Assembly (NCBI RefSeq): GCF_904066215.1
Contig: NZ_LR880474.1
Span: forward strand, 930,001-994,000
Direction: 5' to 3'
Length of the DNA stretch: 64,000 nucleotides
DNA from: Microbacterium sp. Nx66
GTDB lineage: Bacteria > Actinomycetota > Actinomycetes > Actinomycetales > Microbacteriaceae
Part shown: one piece after another, positions 30,474-39,251 of the stretch
How the letters are laid out: each line of letters begins with the position of its first letter
Position numbering within the stretch: position 1 is the stretch's first letter
Notes under the pieces: model-generated
Database searches by the model: none
Seen by the model: the letters and a program-made list of their open reading frames with translations, nothing else
What the model was told of the DNA's origin: nothing
Made by a program: the position numbers and the translations under genes

Positions 30474-31961
30474 TCAGTTGTAGACGGAGACCTCGAGGCC
30501 CACGGGGGACCAGTCGTAGACGTACTTGGCGAGGTCGATCGGCAGGTTCACGCAGCCGTGGCTCATCCGGTTGCCGAAGTTGTTGTGCCAGTAGGTGCCG
30601 TGGAAGCCGATGTTCGGGGCGAACCACGTGATCCAGGGCACGTCCTCGGTGCAGTACGGCGCACCTTCGTAGCAGCCCATGTCCTGCATCGACGTGTGCG
30701 CGAAGACCTTGAAGTTGCCGGTCGGCGTCGGCGTACCGGGCAGGCCCGTCGAGACCGCCCAGGACTGCACGACCTTGTCGTTCTCGAAGAGGTAGGCGCG
30801 CTGCGTGCTGAGGTTGATCTCCGCACGGCGGAACAGGTTCGTCGTCTCGAACGGCGTCTCGGTCACGGAGAGCGCGAAGGTGCCGTCGCCCGCGGCGAGC
30901 TGCGTCGCGAAGTCGTCGGCGATGCCGTCGGTGTCTCCCAGGGCGCGTCCGGTGGCGCCCTCCTTCTCGGCGCGCAGCACATTCCCCGCGGAGTCGACGA
31001 TGTTGGTCGCGTTCACGGGCGCGCGGTCCACGGCGGCGGGCAGCGTGTCGACGGTGGTCTGGATCGCCGCCGGATCCGCCTCGATGCGGAGCTGGCCGTC
31101 TTCGTCGACCACGGTCAGCCAGGACGCGGCGACCGCGGGGGAGACCGGGACGGTGCGCTCCTTGCCGACGTAGAAGCCGATGGTGGACAGCATGGTGTTG
31201 AGGGTGGTGGCGGTCGCCGTCGCGTCGTCGTCGGACACGGCGGGCAGGGCTTCGACAGGGTCGCCCGGGTACTCGAAGGTCGTGCGTCCGTCGCCGACAG
31301 CCTCGACGAAAGCAGCGTTCAGATCGGCCACGTCGACACCGGTGCCGGGAACGGACGGAGTGACGGTGTAGGTGCCCTTCGCGGCGTCGAAGACCACGGC
31401 GGCGTCGACCGGGTCGACGAAGCTCCCGGGGACGGCCGCCCGGAGCGCGGCGGATGCGGTCTCCTGGTCGAGGACGATGTCCGCGGGCACGGGGTCGCCC
31501 ATCCAGGCGCCGAGATTCCACATCGGATGCGCCGAGAACGCGGCATCGGCGAGGGCCGTGGCGTCGGCGGTCGCCCCCAGGTCGGCGCCGGTGAGCACGG
31601 CGTCGTCGCCGTCGCCCGTGAGGGTGACCTCGGTCTGGGCGAGGTGCGAGCTGATCGTCTCGGCGGCGGCACCGGGAGTCATCCAGCCCACCGGGATGCC
31701 CGCGACGGTGGTGCCGGGGGCGATGAGGATCATCGAGGCGGCGCCGGCGCCGAGCGCGACCACGCCGAGGCCGAGACCGATCCACAGGCCGAGGCGGCGT
31801 TTCTTCGGGGCCGGCTCGACGGGAGCCCAGGCCAGGGGCTGCTCGCCGGTCTGCGGCGGGGCCGTGTCGGTCGCCGCCTCCGGCGTCAGGACACTCGTCG
31901 GTGTCGCATCGTCGGGCTGTGCCCCCGTCGCAGTGCCCGGCGTGGAAATCAGATCGGTCAC
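30474..31961 (-). CDS. L,D-transpeptidase with peptidoglycan-binding domains
   Basis: A 495-residue wall cross-linking enzyme. The cytoplasmic N-terminus (about 50 residues) is followed by one membrane helix (LGLWIGLGLGVVALGAGAAS), an extracytoplasmic region with two putative peptidoglycan-binding-4 (VanW-associated) repeats, and a C-terminal YkuD catalytic domain. The catalytic signature is FHGTYWHNNFGNRMSHGCVN, with the nucleophilic Cys in SHGCVNLP. It should form 3-3 cross-links or attach proteins to the wall. The start is a GTG with GGGGGGTG upstream. Confidence 0.93.
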   Translation of the reverse strand: MTDLISTPGTATGAQPDDATPTSVLTPEAATDTAPPQTGEQPLAWAPVEPAPKKRRLGLWIGLGLGVVALGAGAASMILIAPGTTVAGIPVGWMTPGAAAETISSHLAQTEVTLTGDGDDAVLTGADLGATADATALADAAFSAHPMWNLGAWMGDPVPADIVLDQETASAALRAAVPGSFVDPVDAAVVFDAAKGTYTVTPSVPGTGVDVADLNAAFVEAVGDGRTTFEYPGDPVEALPAVSDDDATATATTLNTMLSTIGFYVGKERTVPVSPAVAASWLTVVDEDGQLRIEADPAAIQTTVDTLPAAVDRAPVNATNIVDSAGNVLRAEKEGATGRALGDTDGIADDFATQLAAGDGTFALSVTETPFETTNLFRRAEINLSTQRAYLFENDKVVQSWAVSTGLPGTPTPTGNFKVFAHTSMQDMGCYEGAPYCTEDVPWITWFAPNIGFHGTYWHNNFGNRMSHGCVNLPIDLAKYVYDWSPVGLEVSVYN

Positions 31962-32021
31962 GAACTACACCCCCCGCAGTCTCGACGTGTCCTGTCGTCC
32001 ATGGTACGGGATGGCTGGTAA

Positions 32022-32058
32022 CGGGGAGGCAACGGTCCTGATAAGGTGCCTCCCCGTT
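32022..32058 (-). terminator. Intrinsic terminator after ridA
   Basis: An 11-bp perfect stem (ACGGGGAGGCA, 32022-32032, with TGCCTCCCCGT, 32048-32058) and 15-nt loop, 18 nt beyond the ridA stop on the minus strand. Confidence 0.75.
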
Positions 32059-32076
32059 CGCCAGGGGTGTCGGGGG

Positions 32077-32481
32077 TCAGTCGATGACGGCGAGCCCGTC
32101 GATCTCGACGAGCATCTCCTCGCGGGGAAGACCGGTGAAGACGGTGGTGCGCGAGGGCAGCACGCCGCTGGTCGTGTGGGCCTCGACGAACGCGCCGTAG
32201 GCCTCGTTCATGATCGGGAAGTCCTCGCGCGTGGTGAGGTACACGCGCAGCATCACGACATCGTCGAACGTGGCGCCGGAGGCCTCCACGATGGCCTTGA
32301 CGTTCTCGAGCGTGCGGGTGGTCTGCGCCGCGACGTCGCCCGGGTACAGGTACTCGTTGGTCTGCGGGTCGACGGGGCCCTGGCCGGAGACCTGGACGAT
32401 CGGGCCCTTGCGGACGCCCTGGGAGAACGTGTGCGCGGGAGCGGGGGCGGCGTCGGTGGAAACTCGTGTCTTCGCGGTCAT
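32077..32481 (-). CDS. ridA: RidA-family enamine/imine deaminase
   Basis: A 134-residue YjgF/YER057c/UK114 protein. RidA hydrolyses reactive 2-aminoacrylate and related enamines released by PLP enzymes. The conserved arginine that binds the substrate carboxylate is in LPSRTTVFTGLP, and VEIDGLAVI is the family's C-terminal signature. It is divergent, with only 25 nt between starts, from a PLP D-amino-acid deaminase gene whose reaction would produce such enamines. The pairing is strong functional context. Confidence 0.9.
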   Translation of the reverse strand: MTAKTRVSTDAAPAPAHTFSQGVRKGPIVQVSGQGPVDPQTNEYLYPGDVAAQTTRTLENVKAIVEASGATFDDVVMLRVYLTTREDFPIMNEAYGAFVEAHTTSGVLPSRTTVFTGLPREEMLVEIDGLAVID

Positions 32482-32506
32482 GCCGCCAGCCTAGTAGCCT
32501 TGTTAG

Positions 32507-33724
32507 ATGCCTCTACAAATTCCGGATCCCGTCCTCGGCGCCTGGGCGAAGGGGTTCCCGGCGCACGCCGCGGGCCTGCGTCTGTCGGAGGTGGCTGGTG
32601 CGGGGCTGCGCCTCTCGGACCTCGGCACGCCGGTGCTCACGGTGCATGCCGACGCGATCGCGCACAACGAGGACACGGTGTTCGGCTGGGCCGCGCGCGA
32701 GGGCGTCCGCCTCGCCCCGCACGGCAAGACCACCATGGCGCCCGCGCTGTGGCAGCGCTTGCTGGACGCCGGGGCCTGGGGGATCTCCGTGGCGACGCCG
32801 TGGCAGGCCCGCGTCGCCGTCGACGCCGGTGTCCCGACGGTGCTCATCGCCAACGGGGTGACCGACGGCGCTGCGGCCCGTGAGCTCGGGGCGCTGCTCG
32901 CGGCCGACGAAGGCCTGCGGATCCTGTGCGGGGCGGACTCCCTCGCCGGCGTGGCGATCCTCGCCGACGCCCTCGCGGACGCCCCGCGTCCGCTGGACGT
33001 GCTCGTGGAGCTCGGCGGTGCGCAGGGGCGCACGGGTGCGCGGACCGTGGCGGAGGGCGAGCACATCGCCGCGGCGATCATGGCCGCCCCCGGTCTCCGC
33101 CTCGCCGGAGTGACGGGCTACGAAGGCCCCTTCGGCCCCGATCGCTCCGCGGCGTCAGTCGCCGCGGTGGACGGCTTCCTGGCCACCCTCGTCGAGCTTC
33201 ATCGCCGACTGGAGTACCCCGACGGTGTCCGCCCCGTGCTCAGCGCGGGCGGCAGCTCCTTCCCCGATCGTGCCGCCGCGGTCCTCGGCGCCGCGGGAGC
33301 GGACGCCGAGGTCGTGCTGCGCTCCGGTGCCTTCCAGATCCACGACGACGGCTTCTACTCCCGCATGTCGCCGTTCGGTCCGCTCACGGACACCGCCCCG
33401 CTGCGCTCCGCGATGCACGCGTGGTCGCGGGTGGTCTCGCAGCCCGAACCCGGCCTCGCCCTGCTCGACGCCGGGCGGCGGGACGTGCCGTTCGACATCG
33501 ACCTCCCGGTGCCGCAGTCGGTCGCCGGCACCGTGACGGCCCTGAACGACCAGCACGCCTTCCTCCGACCCGCCGACGGGGCGACCGTCGCGGTCGGCGA
33601 GGTCGTACGCCTCGGCCTCTCGCACCCGTGCACCGCGTTCGACAAGTGGCGCGTCGTCGCCGTGATCGACGACCCCGACGCCGCGGACCCGCGGGTGATC
33701 GGGGCGGTGGCGACATGCTTCTGA
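32507..33724 (+). CDS. PLP-dependent amino-acid deaminase, D-serine-dehydratase / D-threonine-aldolase-like
   Basis: A 405-residue fold-III (alanine-racemase-like) PLP enzyme. The PLP lysine is K74 in LAPHGKTTMAP. The C-terminal domain has GLSHPCTAFDKWRVV, whose His and Cys match the zinc ligands of eukaryotic-type D-serine dehydratase. It should remove ammonia from a D-hydroxy- or other D-amino acid via an enamine, which the divergent RidA could hydrolyse. No ribosome-binding site is seen, so a leaderless transcript is possible. The gene overlaps the deacylase-hexosaminidase fusion by 10 nt. Confidence 0.85.
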   Translation: MPLQIPDPVLGAWAKGFPAHAAGLRLSEVAGAGLRLSDLGTPVLTVHADAIAHNEDTVFGWAAREGVRLAPHGKTTMAPALWQRLLDAGAWGISVATPWQARVAVDAGVPTVLIANGVTDGAAARELGALLAADEGLRILCGADSLAGVAILADALADAPRPLDVLVELGGAQGRTGARTVAEGEHIAAAIMAAPGLRLAGVTGYEGPFGPDRSAASVAAVDGFLATLVELHRRLEYPDGVRPVLSAGGSSFPDRAAAVLGAAGADAEVVLRSGAFQIHDDGFYSRMSPFGPLTDTAPLRSAMHAWSRVVSQPEPGLALLDAGRRDVPFDIDLPVPQSVAGTVTALNDQHAFLRPADGATVAVGEVVRLGLSHPCTAFDKWRVVAVIDDPDAADPRVIGAVATCF

Positions 33725-36700
33725 GCGCGGAGAAGGCGGCGGCGGGCCTCGTACGCGTCTACCGGCGGGCGACCGTCGTCGACGGCACCGGCGCCCCGCG
33801 CTTCGTCGCGGACGTCGCGGTGGAGGGGGCCAGGGTCGTCGCCGTCATCCGCGAGGGCGAGGCCGACCGGATCGAGCTGCCGGACGACGCGGTCGAGGTC
33901 GACGCGTCCGGCCTCGTCCTGGCGCCCGGTTTCATCGACATGCACGCGCACAGCGACCTCGCGGTGCTCCAGGGCGCCGCGCACGACGCCAAGATCCGTC
34001 AGGGGGTCACGACGGAGGTGCTCGGCCAGGACGGCCTGGGCTACGCGCCGCTGGACGAGGCGACCGCCGCCGTCATCCCCGCCCAGATCGCGGGCTGGAA
34101 CGGGCGGCCGGCGGAGGTCCCGTGGCGGTCTATGGACGATTTCCTGGAGGCGATCGACGTCGCCGCGGTGGCCAACGCCGCGGTGCTGGTGCCGCAGGGC
34201 AACCTCCGGATGATGGTGGTCGGGCACGATGACCGTCGGGCGACTCCCGCCGAGATCGTGGCGATGGCCGACCTCCTCGGCCAGGCCCTGGATGCCGGGG
34301 CCTTCGGCATGTCGAGCGGCCTGACCTACACCCCGGGGATGTACGCCGACGTCGCCGAGCTGGAGGCGCTCTGCCGAGTGGTCGCGGAGCGCGGCGGCTA
34401 CTGGGCGCCGCACACCCGCAGCTACGGACGGGCGGCGCTGGATGCGTATCGCGAGGCGATCGAGATCGGCCGCCGTACCGGGTGTCCCGTCCATCTCACG
34501 CACGCGACCATGAACTTCGCGCCGAACCGCGGGCGTGCCGCGGAGCTGCTGGCGCTCGTCGACGAGGCGACGGCCGACGGCGTCGACGTGACGCTGGACA
34601 CCTACCCGTACCTCCCGGGGGCGACCACTCTCGCGGCGCTCCTGCCGAGCAGGCTGGCGGCGACCGGCGACCTGCTGGGCGTCCTGGCCGGCCTGGATGC
34701 GGAGGGGCGCGAGGCCGTCCGCGTCGAGCTGGAGGAGATCGGCTGCGACGGGTTCCACGGCGAGGTGGCGGACTGGTCGGTGATCCAGATCTCGGGGACG
34801 GGCACCCCCGCTCTGGCCGGCCTCGTCGGCCGCACGATCGCCGCCATCGCGGCGGAGACCGGGCAGCGCGCCGTGGACGTCGTGATCGACACGATCCTCG
34901 CCGATGCGGGCGCCACCGGCGTGCTCATGCACATCGGCGACGAGGACAACGTCCGCGCCATCATGCGGCACCCGCGGCACTCCGGAGGCAGCGACGGCAT
35001 CCTCATCGGTGCCCGGCCGCACCCGCGCGGCCGCGGCACATTCCCTCGCTACCTCGGTCACTACGTCAGGGACCTGGGGGTGCTGAGCCTCGAGGAGGCC
35101 GTCCGCCATCTCTCCGGCAACCCGGCCGCCCGCCTGGGCCTCGACCGCGGTGACGCGCCGCGCGGTGTGCTCCGCGAGGGCGCCACCGCCGACCTGGTGC
35201 TGTTCGACCCGGAGACGATCGCGGCCGGAGCCACGTTCGACGACCCGCACGGTGCGCCGCAGGGTGTGCGCGAGGTTCTCGTCGGCGGTGTGCCGGTCGT
35301 CATCGACGGCGACCCCGCCGGTGCGGTCGCCGGCCGCGCGCTGCGGATGCCCCCCTCGGCTCCGCGCGCGACGGTGCCGCACGTCGTCGCAGAGATCGAC
35401 TCCCTGGCTCCGGGCTTCCGATGGACCCCGTCGACGCCGATCGAGGCGGCGCCGGAGCTGGCCGCGGCCGTCGCACGACTCGGCGGCGGGGGAGCAGACG
35501 ACACGCTGCCCGCCATCCGCCTCGTGATCGATTCGGAGCTGGGCGCCGCGGCATCCGCGGCAGGGCGCCATGGCCCCGAGGCCTTCCGCGTGACCGCGAC
35601 GGCCTCGGGGATCGAGATCGCGGGGGCGACGCCGGAGGGGGTCTTCCGCGGCGCGACCACGCTCCGTCAGCTCCGCGACCCGGACCACGACCCCGCTCTC
35701 CCCGCGACGATCCCGGCAGGGCGCTGGGAGGGCTCTCCCGCCTACGCCTGGCGTGGAGCGATGCTCGACGTGGCGCGCCACTTCCGCCCTGCGGAAGACG
35801 TACGTCGTCTCATCGACCTGCTCGCCGATCACCACCTCAGCATCCTGCACCTGCACCTGACGGACGATCAGGGCTGGCGGTTCGAGGTGCCGGGGTATCC
35901 GCGCCTGACCGAGGTCGGTGCGCGGCGCGAGGCCACGCAACGCGGCCACGGCCCTGAGGCCACGGTCGAGCCCGGCGTGCACGAGGGCTTCTACACGACC
36001 GCCGAGCTGCGCGACCTCGTGCGGTATGCGGCCGAGCGCTTCGTCACTCTCGTGCCAGAGGTGGAGCTGCCGGGACACATCCAGGCCGCGCTCGCCGCGT
36101 ACCCGGAGCTGGGCAACCTCGACGTCGGGACGCCGCCCACCGGGCCGTGGGAGCGTTTCGGCGTGAACGCGCGCACCCTCGCGCCGACCGAGGAGGCGCT
36201 GGCCTTCGGCCGTGCCGCCATCGATGCGCTGTGCGACGTGTTCCCGTCCGCATGGATCGGGATCGGCGGCGACGAGGTCCCGGTGACCGAATGGGCCGAC
36301 AGCGCCACGGCCGCCGCGCGGATGCGGGAGCTCGGGCTGGCCACCGCGCACGACGTCCAGCCCTGGTTCACGGCGCACTTCGTCGCGCACGTCCGCCGCA
36401 GGGGACGGACGGCACTCGCCTGGGACGAGGTGCTGGAGGGCGAGGTCCCGGAGGGCGTGCGCATCCTCGCCTGGCGCGGGCCGGTCGCCATGCGCGAAGC
36501 GCTGCGGCGGGGGATCCCCGTTGTCGGGTGCCCGGATCTCGAGGTGTACCTCGACTACCCGCAGTCCGAATCGACCGAGGAGCCCATCCGCGTCGGTCCG
36601 CCGCTCACCGTCGAACGGGCGTATTCCTTCCGCGTGGTCGACGGGGCGGTCGGCGGGCAGGCGAACATCTGGACGGAGCACCTGCCGAGCAGGGACCGGG

Positions 36701-36987
36701 TCGACTTCGCGATGTTCCCGCGCCTCGCCGCGATCGCGGAGCGGTTGTGGGACGGGGGAGAGCCCGCGCCCTTCGCGGACTTCGCCCGGCGGCTGCCCAC
36801 GCATCTGCGGCGCCTCGCCGCAGGGGGCGTGCGGTATCGTCCGCTGGACGGGCCGTCGCCCGAGCAGCGGCGACCGGGGGTTCCCGGCAAACCCATGACC
36901 GTCGAGACCCGGGAAGGGATCGTCGCCGGGCTCGTCGAGCGGCTGCTCCGGATGGCGGCGGACGACGAACCACCGCGGTCGGCATGA
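33715..36987 (+). CDS. Fusion of N-acyl-D-amino-acid deacylase and GH20 beta-N-acetylhexosaminidase
   Basis: One uninterrupted 1090-residue frame encodes two enzymes. Residues 1 to about 540 are a D-aminoacylase-type amidohydrolase (GFIDMHAHSDLAVLQG metal site, MSSGLTYTPGMYA, HPRHSGGSDGILIGARPHPR). Residues about 545-1090 are a GH20 hexosaminidase (HLHLTDDQGWRFEV, and IGIGGDEVPV with the catalytic Asp853-Glu854 pair). The start at 33715 overlaps the deaminase by 10 nt. There is no signal peptide, so both activities should be cytoplasmic, unlike many GH20 enzymes. The in-frame Met at the junction (MPPSAPRATVPH, near 35347) may be the old hexosaminidase start. A sequencing error joining two genes is possible but not indicated. 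Confidence 0.88.
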   Translation: MLLSAEKAAAGLVRVYRRATVVDGTGAPRFVADVAVEGARVVAVIREGEADRIELPDDAVEVDASGLVLAPGFIDMHAHSDLAVLQGAAHDAKIRQGVTTEVLGQDGLGYAPLDEATAAVIPAQIAGWNGRPAEVPWRSMDDFLEAIDVAAVANAAVLVPQGNLRMMVVGHDDRRATPAEIVAMADLLGQALDAGAFGMSSGLTYTPGMYADVAELEALCRVVAERGGYWAPHTRSYGRAALDAYREAIEIGRRTGCPVHLTHATMNFAPNRGRAAELLALVDEATADGVDVTLDTYPYLPGATTLAALLPSRLAATGDLLGVLAGLDAEGREAVRVELEEIGCDGFHGEVADWSVIQISGTGTPALAGLVGRTIAAIAAETGQRAVDVVIDTILADAGATGVLMHIGDEDNVRAIMRHPRHSGGSDGILIGARPHPRGRGTFPRYLGHYVRDLGVLSLEEAVRHLSGNPAARLGLDRGDAPRGVLREGATADLVLFDPETIAAGATFDDPHGAPQGVREVLVGGVPVVIDGDPAGAVAGRALRMPPSAPRATVPHVVAEIDSLAPGFRWTPSTPIEAAPELAAAVARLGGGGADDTLPAIRLVIDSELGAAASAAGRHGPEAFRVTATASGIEIAGATPEGVFRGATTLRQLRDPDHDPALPATIPAGRWEGSPAYAWRGAMLDVARHFRPAEDVRRLIDLLADHHLSILHLHLTDDQGWRFEVPGYPRLTEVGARREATQRGHGPEATVEPGVHEGFYTTAELRDLVRYAAERFVTLVPEVELPGHIQAALAAYPELGNLDVGTPPTGPWERFGVNARTLAPTEEALAFGRAAIDALCDVFPSAWIGIGGDEVPVTEWADSATAAARMRELGLATAHDVQPWFTAHFVAHVRRRGRTALAWDEVLEGEVPEGVRILAWRGPVAMREALRRGIPVVGCPDLEVYLDYPQSESTEEPIRVGPPLTVERAYSFRVVDGAVGGQANIWTEHLPSRDRVDFAMFPRLAAIAERLWDGGEPAPFADFARRLPTHLRRLAAGGVRYRPLDGPSPEQRRPGVPGKPMTVETREGIVAGLVERLLRMAADDEPPRSA

Positions 36988-37030
36988 TGTCACGTTTCGG
37001 TAACCCTGCCCGCGGAATCGCGCGGAACAG

Positions 37031-37062
37031 TTGCACAAATCCTGTTCGTAAGGTCTACTAAC
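37031..37062 (+). promoter_or_regulatory. Promoter and candidate ROK operator before the nag genes
   Basis: TTGCAC (37031-37036) and TCTACT (37054-37059) are separated by 17 nt. Overlapping the -10 is the imperfect palindrome GTTCGTAAGGTCTACTAAC (37044-37062; half-sites match at 6 of 7). An operator at this point would allow autoregulation by the ROK repressor encoded immediately downstream. Confidence 0.45.
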
Positions 37063-37066
37063 AAAC

Positions 37067-38254
37067 ATGTCCGTTTCGGATGATCAGCGCCCCTCGGCGA
37101 CGACAGACTTCGTCGCCGCGAACGCGCACGCCTTCGGCCCCGCGCGGCATCTCCGCTCGCGCACCAAGGTGCTCCCCGAGCACGCCCGCGGACACAACCG
37201 CGCGCTCGTGCTGCAGACGCTGTATCACTCGGGGGCGATGAGTCGCGCTGACCTCTCCCGCGAGACCGGCCTCACACGCGTCACGATCTCGGATCTGGTC
37301 GCGGAGTTCATCGCCGACGGCATCGTCGTCGAGATCGGCGTGCGCGAGGCCGTCGGCCCCGGCAAGCCGCCCATCCTCATCGACATCGATCGGGTGGGGC
37401 ATCAGATCATCGGGCTCGACCTCTCCGGTCCGACCGCCTTCGAGGGTGCCGTCCTCAGCCTGGACGGCGACGTGCTGGAGCGGCGGCAGGTGCCGCGTCC
37501 GGAGACGCCGGACGGCGATGCCGCGTATGAGGCTCTCCGCGGCCTCGCGCAGACCCTCGTCGAGATCGCCACGCAGCCGGTGCTCGGCGTCGGCATCGGC
37601 ACCCCGGGCGTCGTGCGCCCCGACGGCCTCGTCCTCAGCTCGCCCAACCTCGGCTGGACGGACTTCCCGCTGGAGGCGAAGCTCAGCGCCGACCTCGACC
37701 TGCCGGTGCTCGCACGGAACGACGCCAATGCCGCGGTCCTCGCCGAGTACACGTTCGGCGAGGCGGAGGCCGACTTCATGCTGATCAAGATCGGTCGAGG
37801 CGTGGGTGCTGGGCTGATCACCGGAAGCCAGCCGCTCCTCGGCAGCCGTTTCGCCGCCGGGGAGATCGGTCACGTCGTCGTCGGCACGGACGGCGGCCCT
37901 CGCTGCGCCTGCGGCAAGATCGGCTGCCTGGAGGCATGGCTGAGCGTGAGTCGCATGCAGGAGGCGCTCGACGCCGACCCGGCCGCGCGCGAGGAGATCC
38001 TCCGCGACTCCGGGACGCGCATGGCGATCGCGATCGCCCCGATCGTCGCCGCCCTGGACCTGTCCGAGGTCGTGCTCTCCGGGCCCGCCGAGCTGCTGGA
38101 CGGCACGCTCATCGACGCGGCCGTCGAGACGCTGCACGCGCGGACGCTCGAGGGCGTCTTCGAGGACGTCATGGTGCGGCTCACCCGTCAGGACGACATC
38201 GTGCTCCGCGGTGCCGCCGTCATGGTCCTCTCCGGGCAGCTGGGGGTGTCGTGA
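37067..38254 (+). CDS. ROK-family transcriptional repressor (NagC-like)
   Basis: A 395-residue ROK regulator. The winged helix-turn-helix is MSRADLSRETGLTRVTISDL (residues about 57-76), and the ROK sugar-binding domain follows, with the zinc motif CACGKIGCLEAW. The neighbours (a ROK kinase, nagB and hexosaminidase fusion) suggest that it senses N-acetylglucosamine or its 6-phosphate and represses amino-sugar use; this is inferred from context. Confidence 0.88.
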   Translation: MSVSDDQRPSATTDFVAANAHAFGPARHLRSRTKVLPEHARGHNRALVLQTLYHSGAMSRADLSRETGLTRVTISDLVAEFIADGIVVEIGVREAVGPGKPPILIDIDRVGHQIIGLDLSGPTAFEGAVLSLDGDVLERRQVPRPETPDGDAAYEALRGLAQTLVEIATQPVLGVGIGTPGVVRPDGLVLSSPNLGWTDFPLEAKLSADLDLPVLARNDANAAVLAEYTFGEAEADFMLIKIGRGVGAGLITGSQPLLGSRFAAGEIGHVVVGTDGGPRCACGKIGCLEAWLSVSRMQEALDADPAAREEILRDSGTRMAIAIAPIVAALDLSEVVLSGPAELLDGTLIDAAVETLHARTLEGVFEDVMVRLTRQDDIVLRGAAVMVLSGQLGVS

Positions 38255-38285
38255 CATCCGCGACCATGATCGGGAACGGCATCCG

Positions 38286-39251
38286 ATGATCGTCCCCGCC
38301 TCCGCCGACCGCGCCGGTCGGCCCCTTCGCGTGGGCCTGGACGTCGGCGGCACGAAGATCGACGCCGTCGCCGTCGATCCGGCAGGGACGATCCTCGCCC
38401 GCCTCCGCCGCCCGACCGGGTGGGGAGAGGACGCCGTCGTCGACAGCATCGTGTCGACCGTCGCCGCCCTTGCCGAGGAGAGCGGACTGCCGCTGTCCGC
38501 GGTCGGATCCGCCGGCATCGGCATCCCCGGCCTCGTCGATGCGGAGACCGGCCGCGTGCTGCACGCCGTGAATCTCGGGGTGGAGTCGCTCGACCTCGCG
38601 GCGCGCGCCGAGCACGCACTCGGCGTTCCGTTCCGGGTGGAGAACGACGTGAAGGCCGCCGCGCTCGGCGCCGCGGTCCTGAGCGACGTCGCCGGCTCCA
38701 TGGCCTATCTGAACCTCGGCACCGGCGTCGCCGCCGGCATCGTGGTGGACGGCCGCATCTGGCGCGGCGCACGCGGGACCGCCGGCGAGGTCGGACACCT
38801 CTCCGTCGATCCGCGCGGCCGGCTGTGCGGGTGCGGGCAGCGCGGCTGCGTGGAGACCTTCTGCGGCGGTGGGGCGCTGGCCAAGGCGTGGGGACGTCCC
38901 GGTGCGCTGCCCGTCAAGGACATCGTCGAGGCGGCCGACGCGGGCGATCCGCACGCCCAGGCCCTGCAGGCGGACCTCTTCTTCGGGGCCGCGGCGGCCG
39001 TGCGCGTGCTCGTGCTGTCGGCCGACGTCGAGACCGTGGTCATCGGCGGGGGACTCACCGCTCTCGGCGGCCGGCTGGCGGCGGGGGTCCGTGCCGCCCT
39101 GCACGCCGGTGCCGAGGCGTCACCGTTCCTGAAGTCCCTGCGGCTGGATGAGAGAATCGAACTGCTCCCCGCGGGTTCCCCCGCCGCCGCTTTCGGCGCC
39201 GCTCTGGTGGGCGCATCCATTTCTGAGAAGGAGATCGTTCCGCATGGCTGA
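38286..39251 (+). CDS. ROK-family sugar kinase, probable N-acetylglucosamine kinase
   Basis: A 321-residue kinase. The phosphate-binding motif is LDVGGTKIDAVAVD, and the ROK zinc/substrate motif is GHLSVDPRGRLCGCGQRGCVE. Unlike the preceding ROK protein it lacks the DNA-binding domain. The ATG at 38286 gives the standard N-terminus. It overlaps nagB by 8 nt. The context makes GlcNAc (or a related amino sugar) the likely substrate, giving GlcNAc-6-phosphate for NagA; glucokinase activity is the alternative. Confidence 0.85.
   Translation: MIVPASADRAGRPLRVGLDVGGTKIDAVAVDPAGTILARLRRPTGWGEDAVVDSIVSTVAALAEESGLPLSAVGSAGIGIPGLVDAETGRVLHAVNLGVESLDLAARAEHALGVPFRVENDVKAAALGAAVLSDVAGSMAYLNLGTGVAAGIVVDGRIWRGARGTAGEVGHLSVDPRGRLCGCGQRGCVETFCGGGALAKAWGRPGALPVKDIVEAADAGDPHAQALQADLFFGAAAAVRVLVLSADVETVVIGGGLTALGGRLAAGVRAALHAGAEASPFLKSLRLDERIELLPAGSPAAAFGAALVGASISEKEIVPHG

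Noticed and set aside
32501..32519. A palindrome-like TTGTTAGA...TCTACAA overlapping the start of the deaminase gene
   Set aside because: Arms match only with an extra base, and the site covers the start codon; too weak to call an operator.
33355..37068. A 1237-codon minus-strand frame opposite the deacylase-hexosaminidase fusion
   Set aside because: No domain; Arg/His/Asp-rich. The plus-strand frame has two complete enzyme domains with catalytic residues.
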